Positions 6,148 to 12,235 of a stretch of DNA of 12,235 nt are shown piece by piece. The notes below the pieces were generated by a model. That model saw nothing but the letters and a program-made list of their open reading frames with translations. It was not told where the DNA came from and did not search any database. Made by a program: the position numbers and the translations under genes. Source of the DNA: an uncultured Verrucomicrobiota bacterium (GTDB lineage: Bacteria > Verrucomicrobiota > Kiritimatiellia > RFP12 > UBA1067); NCBI GenBank assembly GCA_937901395.1, contig CALCDB010000140.1, forward strand, positions 1 through 12,235. Reading direction: 5' to 3'. Each line of letters starts with the position of its first letter. Within the stretch, counting starts at the first letter, position 1.

Positions 6148-7138
6148 GCAGAAAAGAAAGAAATTAGCACTGAGGCTTGGCATCATCCTCGCTTCAGTGC
6201 TAATTGTTTTAGGAATCTTCGGCGAATGGTTTGTTCATCATCCGCGCAAGTGGATTGAGCAACAACGCGAAGAACTATCACCGCTCATAACCGAACCACT
6301 GTTATGGATCGGCAATCCGCTCGCCGATATAACCGATGCGCTTGATATAACCGGCGAAGACGCTGTCGCAATTGGCGATTACAACGCTCCCGCGCATGAT
6401 ATCTGCCTCGCCGGCCTGCCACTACGAAAAGCCAACCCCGCGCCAAATGATATTCGAGTCTTGGATCGTGGCGAATTCCTTATCGGTTGGTCGGCGACAT
6501 TGCGCCATCCAGTCTGGTGCGCTTATCGCATTTCTGAAGAAGTGAAATTCCCGACTGGCAAACGCCCAGGCTTTACGAAAGATAAGTCAGTACCCAATTC
6601 TCCAGCCAGCGCAGAATATACGCGAAGCGGCTATGATCGCGGTCATATGGTGCCGAATTATGCAATCGTGAGTCGATTCGGAACTGTCGCGCAAAAGAAG
6701 ACTTTCATGATGACCAATATCGCCCCACAGACGCCACAGCTAAATCGAGGAGTATGGCAAAAGCTCGAACGCAGAATTGCCGATCTTTGGACCGCTCGAT
6801 ATGGGGAGGTTTGGGTAATAGTAGGCTGCATCTCAAATAAACGCAACACAATAAACAAAACCATCGACATCCCCGATGAATTCTATCAAATGATAATCGC
6901 GAAGGAAGGCAACTGCATCAAGGCAATGGCGATGTTGTTTTCGCAAGATGTTTCTTGGCACGAATGGGCCGCTCGTAATTTAATCTCGATCGACGAGTTG
7001 GAAGCGCTAACCGGTCTCGACTTCAACCCCAACTTGCCTCGACCCTTGCAGGAAAATTTAGAAGCACAACTGCCCTCTCGCCTTTGGCCAATTCGCAAAT
7101 TGGATATATTTGAGTTACTTAAGCTTACCAGCTCGTAA
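6134..7138 (+). CDS. Membrane-anchored DNA/RNA non-specific endonuclease (NUC1/EndoG family)
   Basis: The 334-residue product has a lysine-rich start and one hydrophobic helix (about residues 11-30), giving a signal anchor that places the nuclease domain outside the cytoplasm. The family signature DRGHM (residues 168-172) supplies the catalytic His171. TNIAPQTPQLNRGVW contains the Asn expected to hold the metal ion (N203). This matches the beta-beta-alpha-metal fold of EndoG and Serratia nuclease. The likely role is periplasmic or surface nucleic-acid degradation for nutrients or DNA clearance. The start is a TTG at 6134, overlapping the zinc-ribbon gene by 14 bases. It has no clear Shine-Dalgarno, so the exact start is uncertain, but it gives the best signal anchor. 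The 3' end overlaps the convergent carboxypeptidase gene by 14 bases. Confidence 0.88.
   Translation: MAISKQKRKKLALRLGIILASVLIVLGIFGEWFVHHPRKWIEQQREELSPLITEPLLWIGNPLADITDALDITGEDAVAIGDYNAPAHDICLAGLPLRKANPAPNDIRVLDRGEFLIGWSATLRHPVWCAYRISEEVKFPTGKRPGFTKDKSVPNSPASAEYTRSGYDRGHMVPNYAIVSRFGTVAQKKTFMMTNIAPQTPQLNRGVWQKLERRIADLWTARYGEVWVIVGCISNKRNTINKTIDIPDEFYQMIIAKEGNCIKAMAMLFSQDVSWHEWAARNLISIDELEALTGLDFNPNLPRPLQENLEAQLPSRLWPIRKLDIFELLKLTSS
6162..6205 (+). repeat. 12-bp perfect inverted repeat with 20-base loop
   Basis: AATTAGCACTGA (6162-6173) and its exact reverse complement TCAGTGCTAATT (6194-6205) flank 20 bases. The hairpin starts 15 bases after the zinc-ribbon stop and is followed by GTTTT, so it could be a weak terminator or attenuator of the nagB unit. 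It also lies within the signal-anchor codons of the nuclease gene and could shape its translation. The fit to a classical terminator is poor: the stem is only moderately GC-rich and the T-run is short. Confidence 0.6.
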
Positions 7139-8138
7139 CCATTAATGCATCCATCATCAGTCGCCAAGCATTGCTATCCCGCTCTTCCTTGCTGGAAGAA
7201 CCCAATACTACGACTATAACGCGCTTATCCCCTTCTTTGCCAGTCAGAATCAACGAACTGCCGCCTGCATCAATATACCCTGTCTTGAGCCCATCAACCA
7301 CTTCCTTGCCCGCGGAATTCAAGATGCGATACTTATCAAGCCGCAATATCTCATTATGATTAAGCATGGTCTTCACCAACTTCTCTCCTGCGGCTAATCG
7401 CGTGTTGCTAATATTCTTACCGGCTTGACGAGTAACCGAGACCCTGAAACCATTGGCCGTCTTTATCAAATCGCAGGTCTTGACCGATGTAAAATCAAAA
7501 ATCTCCGAAAACTTCACTATATGCATCGCCAGCTTTAACTGATCATTGGCGGTAGATACATTGTACGCTTTCCAAGGATAACGCCGTTTCGCGCTTGGCG
7601 GGAGACCATTGGGGTTGTAATAGCGGGTGTTTTTCATGCCCAACTGAACTGCACGCGCGTTCATCTTCTCAATAAACGCATTAAATGAGCCGGCTGAATT
7701 TACACCCAGCACAATCGCGGCATCATTCGCGCTTTCAACCATCAACGCTAAGCAAAGGTCTTTAACCTTAACACAATCTCCCGCCTTAAGACCCATCCAA
7801 CTCGGTTCACTATGCACAACATCATCAGTCGCAATTATCTCTTTGTCAAACGTATATTTCCCTGCGCGTATATCTTCAATTACGAGTAACAATGTCATTA
7901 ACTTCGTAACGCTTGCGATATATGCGGGATTATCCGCGCCATCACTACAAAGCCTATGCCATTCCTTATGCCGCGAAACTGTTCCATCGCTTGATCGTAT
8001 CGCCCGATTTTCCTCACAAGCGGAAACTGCCCCCACATATGGTGAACGCCTATAATCAGTTGGCGATGTTGCGGCGCTGGAAATTATCGGCAGCACCGCA
8101 CTCAATAGTAATGCGCTTAGGTATCTTATCCGCAACAT
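7125..8138 (-). CDS. Serine-type D-Ala-D-Ala carboxypeptidase (PBP5/6-like, peptidase S11)
   Basis: The enzyme trims the terminal D-Ala from peptidoglycan stem peptides in the periplasm. The 337 residues begin with a signal peptide (residues 1 to about 22). The three penicillin-binding motifs stand in order: SVTK with nucleophile S76 and K79, SAN (S136-N138) and KTG (285-287). Flanking family sequence includes GLKAGDCVKVKDLCLALMVE and YYNPNGLP. Between SAN and KTG, residues about 215-275 are longer than usual and include a basic loop. The C-terminal PBP5 beta domain and amphipathic anchor are missing, so the enzyme may be soluble. It starts 3 bases after the EIIA-fusion stop, so it is last in the - strand operon. 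Confidence 0.92.
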   Translation of the reverse strand: MLRIRYLSALLLSAVLPIISSAATSPTDYRRSPYVGAVSACEENRAIRSSDGTVSRHKEWHRLCSDGADNPAYIASVTKLMTLLLVIEDIRAGKYTFDKEIIATDDVVHSEPSWMGLKAGDCVKVKDLCLALMVESANDAAIVLGVNSAGSFNAFIEKMNARAVQLGMKNTRYYNPNGLPPSAKRRYPWKAYNVSTANDQLKLAMHIVKFSEIFDFTSVKTCDLIKTANGFRVSVTRQAGKNISNTRLAAGEKLVKTMLNHNEILRLDKYRILNSAGKEVVDGLKTGYIDAGGSSLILTGKEGDKRVIVVVLGSSSKEERDSNAWRLMMDALMVTSW

Positions 8139-8141
8139 CTA

Positions 8142-8969
8142 CTATTTTACAGCAGTACGCGTCGCCTTTTGAAGCGCTTTCCAAAGCGCTTTGTCATCCT
8201 TGGCCGATAAGACCGCGTTACGATTCGTCTCTTTCGAAAATGCTTGCGTCAGCCCCGCCATTAGGCGAAGATAAAACGCCGATACCGCAACTGGAATCGC
8301 GGAAAGGAATACTATATTTACAGTCTCGCCGCCCCAATTAATTCCTTCTTTGGAAATTCCCATCGCCATCGTAAGACCGCCGCCCTCAACCCCGCGCACA
8401 TGCGGAAACGCAATCCCTCCCTCCATCGCCGTGGATAATACACTCTCGCGCTCCAACGCAGCCGAGATAAGGTTTTCTGCACTGGAAATGAAACCCGCAG
8501 ATTCCATCTTCTCAGCCAACTTACTAATCGCCTCTTCGCTCGTCGTTGCCTTCAAGTCAACAATCATCAACTCTTCTGCGCTAAACCTTGAAATGCCGGT
8601 CTTGGGGTTATCACGATCTGGCGCTTCCGAAGTATTTACGATAGAATCTTCATCTGCGGCAAAAAGAATCCTTCCGCAATTAGAGCAAGTTACCAAATGC
8701 TGACCCAACCTGACTTGCTGACCCTGCGCAATCGGAACTTGCATTCCACAAACCGCACAGCAATTGTTGCTCATCGCCGAAATCACGATATGCGACTTCT
8801 TATACAACCGTTCGTAGATACTGGCTACTTGCGGCTCCAACTTGCGTTGTAATACATCTATGGATTCATTCAACGAATCCAAATGGCTGCCATCGCCGGT
8901 CTGATAGTGTTCGTCACGCGTTAACACCAGCTCTTGAAGCTGACGCAAGATATTAATTTGACTTTTCAT
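8142..8969 (-). CDS. Coiled-coil / C4 zinc-ribbon / PTS EIIA (type 2) fusion protein
   Basis: The 275 residues carry two modules not usually found together. Residues 1-62 are helical and coiled-coil-like. Residues 71-98 form a C4 zinc ribbon (CAVC ... CSNC, followed by GRILFA), similar to the end of COG1579-type coiled-coil zinc-ribbon proteins. After a linker, residues about 130-275 form a fructose/nitrogen-type EIIA domain with the phosphorylatable histidine in GGIAFPHVR (H190), plus FLSAIPVAVSAFYLRLMAGL. EIIA-Ntr (PtsN) proteins receive phosphate from the PTS chain and regulate other proteins rather than move sugar. With no EIIB or EIIC nearby, a regulatory role is the better guess, the ribbon perhaps giving partner binding. 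No clear Shine-Dalgarno is visible in the 20-base gap upstream. Confidence 0.82.
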   Translation of the reverse strand: MKSQINILRQLQELVLTRDEHYQTGDGSHLDSLNESIDVLQRKLEPQVASIYERLYKKSHIVISAMSNNCCAVCGMQVPIAQGQQVRLGQHLVTCSNCGRILFAADEDSIVNTSEAPDRDNPKTGISRFSAEELMIVDLKATTSEEAISKLAEKMESAGFISSAENLISAALERESVLSTAMEGGIAFPHVRGVEGGGLTMAMGISKEGINWGGETVNIVFLSAIPVAVSAFYLRLMAGLTQAFSKETNRNAVLSAKDDKALWKALQKATRTAVK

Positions 8970-8989
8970 TTATTTTCTATTGTATAACT

Positions 8990-10069
8990 TTATTTACCAA
9001 AACCAAATGGACTCGTCTTTTTCATCAAGTGCGCAAATTTTACCGCTTCGATTGAGTCCTCAAGTTGTACCGGAAACGGCGCAGCCGTGCGAACCGTTCC
9101 ATATACATGCTTCCAAAATGCCGATGGACCATGTATCGTTCCTTTCGCCAACGACACCTTTTCCGTAAGCAATGGAAAATCCTCGTGCAAATCTACGATT
9201 GCCGGCGTGCGCACCGAAGAACGACGCCGTGGGAACTTAAACGTTGGATCGATATATGTAATCGTCCCCTCGCTCGCGCCAGCATCTACCGAAAATACTC
9301 CCCTGTCGCCACGAATTGTAAACGCTGGCGAGCGCTTCAACCCAATCGCACCGCCATTAAATTCAATATCGGCCGAAATCTGCTCACGAGTCTTTAGGCA
9401 CACGTGAGCATAATCCTCCGCATCTCCAAGCGCCGCCACTCGCTTCAACTCGCTCCACATTTGTATAGGCGGCGTCGGCAATAACTTAAGCGCCTGCATT
9501 ATCAAATCAATCATCGCATAATAGGCGGCTCCCCCGCCAAGTCGCTTTACGCATTGCCAATCATCGCGCCGAATGTAATCCTCTTGCCGAACTATTAACT
9601 GATATATAATTCCTAAACGTGGATCCGTCATCATCTGCTTCGCCAACAAGAAATCGGGCGAAAACATCCCCCTTTGCATGATGATTAACCGATTCTTCGA
9701 TTTTTGCGATTGCCCACGTATCACTTGCGCATCGTCTTGAGTCAACGCCATTGGGCTTTCCAACAGCGTCCAATACCCCTTCTTCAATGACTGCAACGCA
9801 TGGCTGACATGATCTTTCGTGCAAGTCGCTATATCGACGATATCAATATCATGCTCGCAAAGCATATCGTCAAATTGACGAAACATCCGACAATTTGGAA
9901 AATCCTTCGCTATTATATCACGGCGCTCCTTAAGCAAATCACAAGCCGCCACTACCTTGAAGAGCGCCGGATGCCGCTTAAAGATTGGATAATGCTCAAA
10001 GAACATCGAACGCCCAAGCCCCATAAGAGCTACTTTTATCGGCGGACGCTGATATTCTACTGTCGTCAT
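8990..10069 (-). CDS. Gfo/Idh/MocA-fold oxidoreductase-like protein, probably catalytically altered
   Basis: The 359 residues follow the Gfo/Idh/MocA layout. An N-terminal Rossmann domain (IKVALMGLGRSMFFEHYPIF; VVAACDL at about residues 39-45; IDIVDIATCTKDH) precedes a beta-sheet domain holding GGGAAYYAMIDLIM (178-191). The family normally uses an EKP lysine and a GGGxxxDxGxHxxD catalytic set. Here EKP reads ESP (104-106). In the second motif the Asp, His and Asp positions read Y184, D188 and M191 with spacing preserved. The glycine-rich loop GLGRSM also lacks the third glycine. Ordinary sugar dehydrogenase activity is therefore unlikely, and a binding or regulatory role is possible. The start overlaps the nrdR stop by 4 bases (ATGA), so translation is coupled. 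Confidence 0.85.
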   Translation of the reverse strand: MTTVEYQRPPIKVALMGLGRSMFFEHYPIFKRHPALFKVVAACDLLKERRDIIAKDFPNCRMFRQFDDMLCEHDIDIVDIATCTKDHVSHALQSLKKGYWTLLESPMALTQDDAQVIRGQSQKSKNRLIIMQRGMFSPDFLLAKQMMTDPRLGIIYQLIVRQEDYIRRDDWQCVKRLGGGAAYYAMIDLIMQALKLLPTPPIQMWSELKRVAALGDAEDYAHVCLKTREQISADIEFNGGAIGLKRSPAFTIRGDRGVFSVDAGASEGTITYIDPTFKFPRRRSSVRTPAIVDLHEDFPLLTEKVSLAKGTIHGPSAFWKHVYGTVRTAAPFPVQLEDSIEAVKFAHLMKKTSPFGFGK

Positions 10070-10509
10070 TTCTTCACGATCTCCGTTATCGCGGCCAAGA
10101 ACTGCGCCACATCCTTAAACTGACGATACACGCTTGCAAAGCGAATGTACGCCACTTCATCTACCTTGTGAAGTTCGAGCATCACCAATTCCGCAATCTT
10201 CGCTGATGGTATCTCGTCCCCTTCGAGATTTTTGACGACATTATCAATAATCGTTCTGATCTGATCATCGGAAATCTTCCGTTTTCCACATGCCTGGCGA
10301 ACCGCCTTATCTACCTTCGCACGATCAAATGTCTCACGCCGACCATCTCGCTTTATCACCAGCATCTCATCTCGATCGATCTCTTCATAGGTAGTAAAGC
10401 GATGCCCGCACTTTGCGCATTCACGGCGCCGACGAATTGCGGCGCCATCTCGCGCTGAACGAGAATCCAGCACTTTATCGTCATCAATCCCGCATTTAGG
10501 ACATTTCAT
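10066..10509 (-). CDS. nrdR: Transcriptional repressor NrdR
   Basis: NrdR senses ATP/dATP and represses ribonucleotide reductase genes by binding NrdR boxes. The 147 residues are close to the usual length. An N-terminal zinc ribbon (MKCPKCG, C3/C6; CAKCGHRFTTYE, C31/C34) with the family stretch VLDSRSARDGAAIRRRRECA is followed by the ATP-cone (LVIKRDGRRETFDRAKV; YIRFASVYRQF). All four cysteines are intact. It starts 3 bases after the rnfE-like stop and overlaps the next gene by 4 bases. No ribonucleotide reductase gene is in the window, so its targets lie elsewhere. Confidence 0.97.
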   Translation of the reverse strand: MKCPKCGIDDDKVLDSRSARDGAAIRRRRECAKCGHRFTTYEEIDRDEMLVIKRDGRRETFDRAKVDKAVRQACGKRKISDDQIRTIIDNVVKNLEGDEIPSAKIAELVMLELHKVDEVAYIRFASVYRQFKDVAQFLAAITEIVKK

Positions 10510-10512
10510 AGC

Positions 10513-11199
10513 TTACTTACCATTAGAACACATCGTGCAGTGACGACAATCAAGATTTATCGGCAATGGCGCCGGCGCTCCATGACGACGCGCCAACCAT
10601 TCGCTGATGCGATTTATAAGCGCCAACAACAACCCCAACGAAATAAAGCCTCCCGCCGGTAAAATAGCCAATGTAATTGGACCAGGATTAATCCCCTTAA
10701 ATGCGATATCCCCCCAAACAGTAAGCGTTCCCGCTCCGCAAATCTCACGCACTGTCGCAATCAAGGAAAGCGCCAAGGTAAACCCGAATCCACTGCCCAA
10801 TCCATCTGCGATTGAATCGATTACCCCATTCTTGGACGCGAACGCCTCTGCTCTTCCAAGAATAATGCAGTTAACCACAATCAAAGGAATGAAGATGCCC
10901 AACGACTCCGATAATTCCGGCAAGTACGCCTTCATTAATAAATCAATCGCCGTCACGAATGTCGCGATAATTACGATATAGCAAGGTATATGCACGGCGG
11001 CCGGAATCACCTTGCGCAATGCCGATATCAGCATATTGGAGCAAACCAACACAAAGGTTGCCGCCAACCCCATGCCTAACGCATTCTCAAGACTCGTTGT
11101 TACCGCCAATGTAGGGCATAGCCCCAACACCAACCGGAACGTAGGGTTATTCTTGAAAATACCATACCAAAAAGTAAACCATGTCTTCATGACCGACAT
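10513..11199 (-). CDS. rnfE: Rnf/Nqr electron transport complex subunit E (RnfE/RsxE, NqrD-like)
   Basis: This integral membrane subunit belongs to the ion-pumping ferredoxin:NAD+ (Rnf) or Na+-NQR complexes. The 228 residues begin WYGIFKNNPTFRLVLGLCPT, the hallmark of the family, and continue with about six membrane helices, including LVCSNMLISALRKVIP and IPLIVVNCIILGRAEAFASK. The C-terminus carries a CxxCxxC tail (C218, C221, C224), which NqrD proteins generally lack as far as I recall, so RnfE is preferred. No other rnf gene is next to it: lepA lies upstream and nrdR downstream. Two in-frame starts exist, ATG 11199 and ATG 11190. The family N-terminus suits the first, but a promoter-like -10 overlaps that codon. 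Confidence 0.92.
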   Translation of the reverse strand: MSVMKTWFTFWYGIFKNNPTFRLVLGLCPTLAVTTSLENALGMGLAATFVLVCSNMLISALRKVIPAAVHIPCYIVIIATFVTAIDLLMKAYLPELSESLGIFIPLIVVNCIILGRAEAFASKNGVIDSIADGLGSGFGFTLALSLIATVREICGAGTLTVWGDIAFKGINPGPITLAILPAGGFISLGLLLALINRISEWLARRHGAPAPLPINLDCRHCTMCSNGK

Positions 11200-11226
11200 T
11201 ATATCACTTGCGCGCGTAATTTACAA
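11198..11226 (-). promoter_or_regulatory. Candidate sigma70-type promoter overlapping the rnfE start
   Basis: Read on the - strand, TTGTAA (11226-11221) and TATAAT (11203-11198) are 17 bases apart in the lepA-rnfE gap. The -10 box overlaps the first ATG, so transcripts would start near the second ATG at 11190 and be leaderless or nearly so. TTGCGC and GCGCAA arms (11208-11213, 11227-11232) flank the region. The boxes fit well but short AT-rich matches can arise by chance. Confidence 0.4.
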
Positions 11227-11235
11227 GCGCAAATT

Positions 11236-12235
11236 CTACTTTTCATTAATCGTTCCCTTTAGCACTGCGATAAACGCAGATTGCGGAACGTTAACATGCC
11301 CAAATTCCTTCATCCTCGCTTTGCCGCGTTTTTGCTTCTCTAATACCTTCATCTTACGAGTAACATCACCGCCATATAACTTTGCCAATACATCCTTACG
11401 GAAAGGCCGAATGTCCTCGCGCGCAATTATTTCCTTGCCAATCGCCGCCTGCACTGGTATCTTAAATTGATGCGGTGGAATCGTCTCCGATAATGCCTTG
11501 CACATTTGCAACCCGCGAGTACGCGCTTTGGCTCGATGCACCATCGTAGCGAACGCATCCACTACCTCGCCATTAAGCAATATGTCCATCTTGACGATAT
11601 CCGAAATTTGATAACCAGCGGGCTCGTAATCCATAGACGCATAGCCATGACTCACCGACTTCAGAGTATCGTGAAAATCTATCAAGATCTCGTTAAGCGG
11701 CAACATGCAATTGAGCATTACCCTCTTCGCATCAATCGTCTCGGTTCCATCAACTTGTCCCCGCCTATCCATTACAATCCGCATTACATCGCCAATCGAT
11801 TCGCTGGGGGTGATTATACGCGCCTTGAGAATCGGCTCGGATATCGTCTCTAACGCCGAAGGATCTGGCATCTGCAATGGATTATCCAAATCCTTCTCCT
11901 CCCCGCTCTTCATCTTTAACTTGTAAACCACTCCAGGACTGGTGGAAATGATATCCAACCCAAATTCGCGTCTCAACCTTTCTTGCACAATTTCCATATG
12001 CAACAAGCCCAGAAAACCACAGCGAAAACCGAATCCCAATGCCAATGATGATTCATGGTGGAATGTAAAGGCAGAATCATTTAGGTGCAACTTCTCCAAA
12101 CCCGCCGACACCTTCGGAAATTCATCGGTGGACATTGGATAGATTCCGCAGAATACCGTCGGGTGAATATCATGAAATCCCGGCAACGGCTCCATCGCTC
12201 CCAATCGAGATGTAGTTACCGTATCTCCAATTTTA
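11236..12235 (-). CDS. lepA: Elongation factor 4 LepA (C-terminal part, 5' end outside window)
   Basis: LepA (EF4) is a ribosome-binding GTPase that helps translation recover from stalling or mistranslocation. About 332 residues of the C-terminal part are visible, and the frame is open to the window edge. They start in domain II (KIGDTVTTSRLGAMEP) and continue through PTVFCGIYPM and the EF-G-like domain (ALGFGFRCGFLGLLHMEIVQ; TSPGVVYKL). Domain V (VMLNCMLPLNEIL...SHGYASMDYE) and the LepA-specific C-terminal domain (AKLYGGDVTRKMKVLEKQKR, ending FIAVLKG) complete it. The last two are diagnostic against EF-G and TypA. Its GTPase domain lies outside the window. It is the first visible gene of the - strand block; 36 bases separate it from rnfE. 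Confidence 0.97.
   Translation of the reverse strand, partial: KIGDTVTTSRLGAMEPLPGFHDIHPTVFCGIYPMSTDEFPKVSAGLEKLHLNDSAFTFHHESSLALGFGFRCGFLGLLHMEIVQERLRREFGLDIISTSPGVVYKLKMKSGEEKDLDNPLQMPDPSALETISEPILKARIITPSESIGDVMRIVMDRRGQVDGTETIDAKRVMLNCMLPLNEILIDFHDTLKSVSHGYASMDYEPAGYQISDIVKMDILLNGEVVDAFATMVHRAKARTRGLQMCKALSETIPPHQFKIPVQAAIGKEIIAREDIRPFRKDVLAKLYGGDVTRKMKVLEKQKRGKARMKEFGHVNVPQSAFIAVLKGTINEK

Noticed and set aside
8171..8191. Inverted AAGCGCTTT-CC-AAAGCGCTT near the 3' end of the EIIA-fusion gene
   Set aside because: It is explained by the repeated residues KALWKALQ using the same codons; each arm is itself a palindrome and the 2-base loop makes a poor hairpin.
11208..11232. TTGCGC/GCGCAA inverted repeat after lepA as a terminator
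   Set aside because: The stem is only 6 bp, the loop is 13 bases and there is no T-run on the - strand; not enough for a terminator call.
1..12235. CRISPR array, tRNA, rRNA, IS ends, defence or toxin-antitoxin system
   Set aside because: No spaced direct repeats, cloverleaf genes, transposase or recognisable defence genes were seen; nearly all sequence is accounted for by housekeeping genes. The DRGH nuclease has a signal anchor and no immunity or secretion partner, so a toxin role is unsupported.

Overview
The window is chromosomal housekeeping DNA arranged as two converging gene blocks. No plasmid, phage, IS element, CRISPR array, tRNA or rRNA was seen. The gene content (FtsH followed directly by the diadenylate cyclase CdaA, FtsK, a RodZ-like protein, an Rnf subunit, NrdR, a Gfo/Idh/MocA-fold protein and several small zinc ribbons) suggests a Gram-negative-type bacterium. 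My best guess is the PVC group (Lentisphaerota, Kiritimatiellota or Verrucomicrobiota). This is an inference from gene order and protein style, not a marker-gene placement.

Left block, + strand, bases 1-7138. It runs ftsH (3' part only), cdaA, a 50-codon YbbR/CdaR-like membrane peptide, ftsK, then a RodZ-like HTH membrane protein. Neighbours overlap by a few bases and strong Shine-Dalgarno sequences precede three of the starts, so this looks like one envelope and division operon. A good sigma70-type promoter (TTTACA-N17-TATAAT) just before nagB opens a second unit: nagB (glucosamine-6-phosphate deaminase), a 75-residue zinc-ribbon protein and a membrane-anchored DRGH nuclease. A 12-bp inverted repeat with a 20-nt loop lies at the start of the nuclease gene.

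Right block, - strand, bases 12235 down to 7125. It reads lepA (3' part), an rnfE-type gene, nrdR, a Gfo/Idh/MocA-fold protein, a coiled-coil/zinc-ribbon/PTS EIIA fusion and a D-Ala-D-Ala carboxypeptidase. From rnfE onward the spacing is -4 to 20 bases, so co-transcription is likely. The blocks meet tail to tail with a 14-base overlap between the nuclease and carboxypeptidase genes.

The most striking anomaly is inside ftsK. At about 3437-3525 the reading frame leaves the FtsK motor sequence and reads a stretch that resembles a different family, the FSxGNLQY...WxFA repeat proteins typical of Bacteroidales. FtsK then resumes in another frame. The motor is therefore split between Walker A and Walker B. 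A micro-insertion or gene conversion and an assembly chimera are both possible, and the sequence alone cannot separate them. Secondary points of interest are the Gfo/Idh/MocA protein, which has lost its usual catalytic residues, the EIIA-zinc-ribbon fusion, and the YbbR protein reduced to its membrane anchor.
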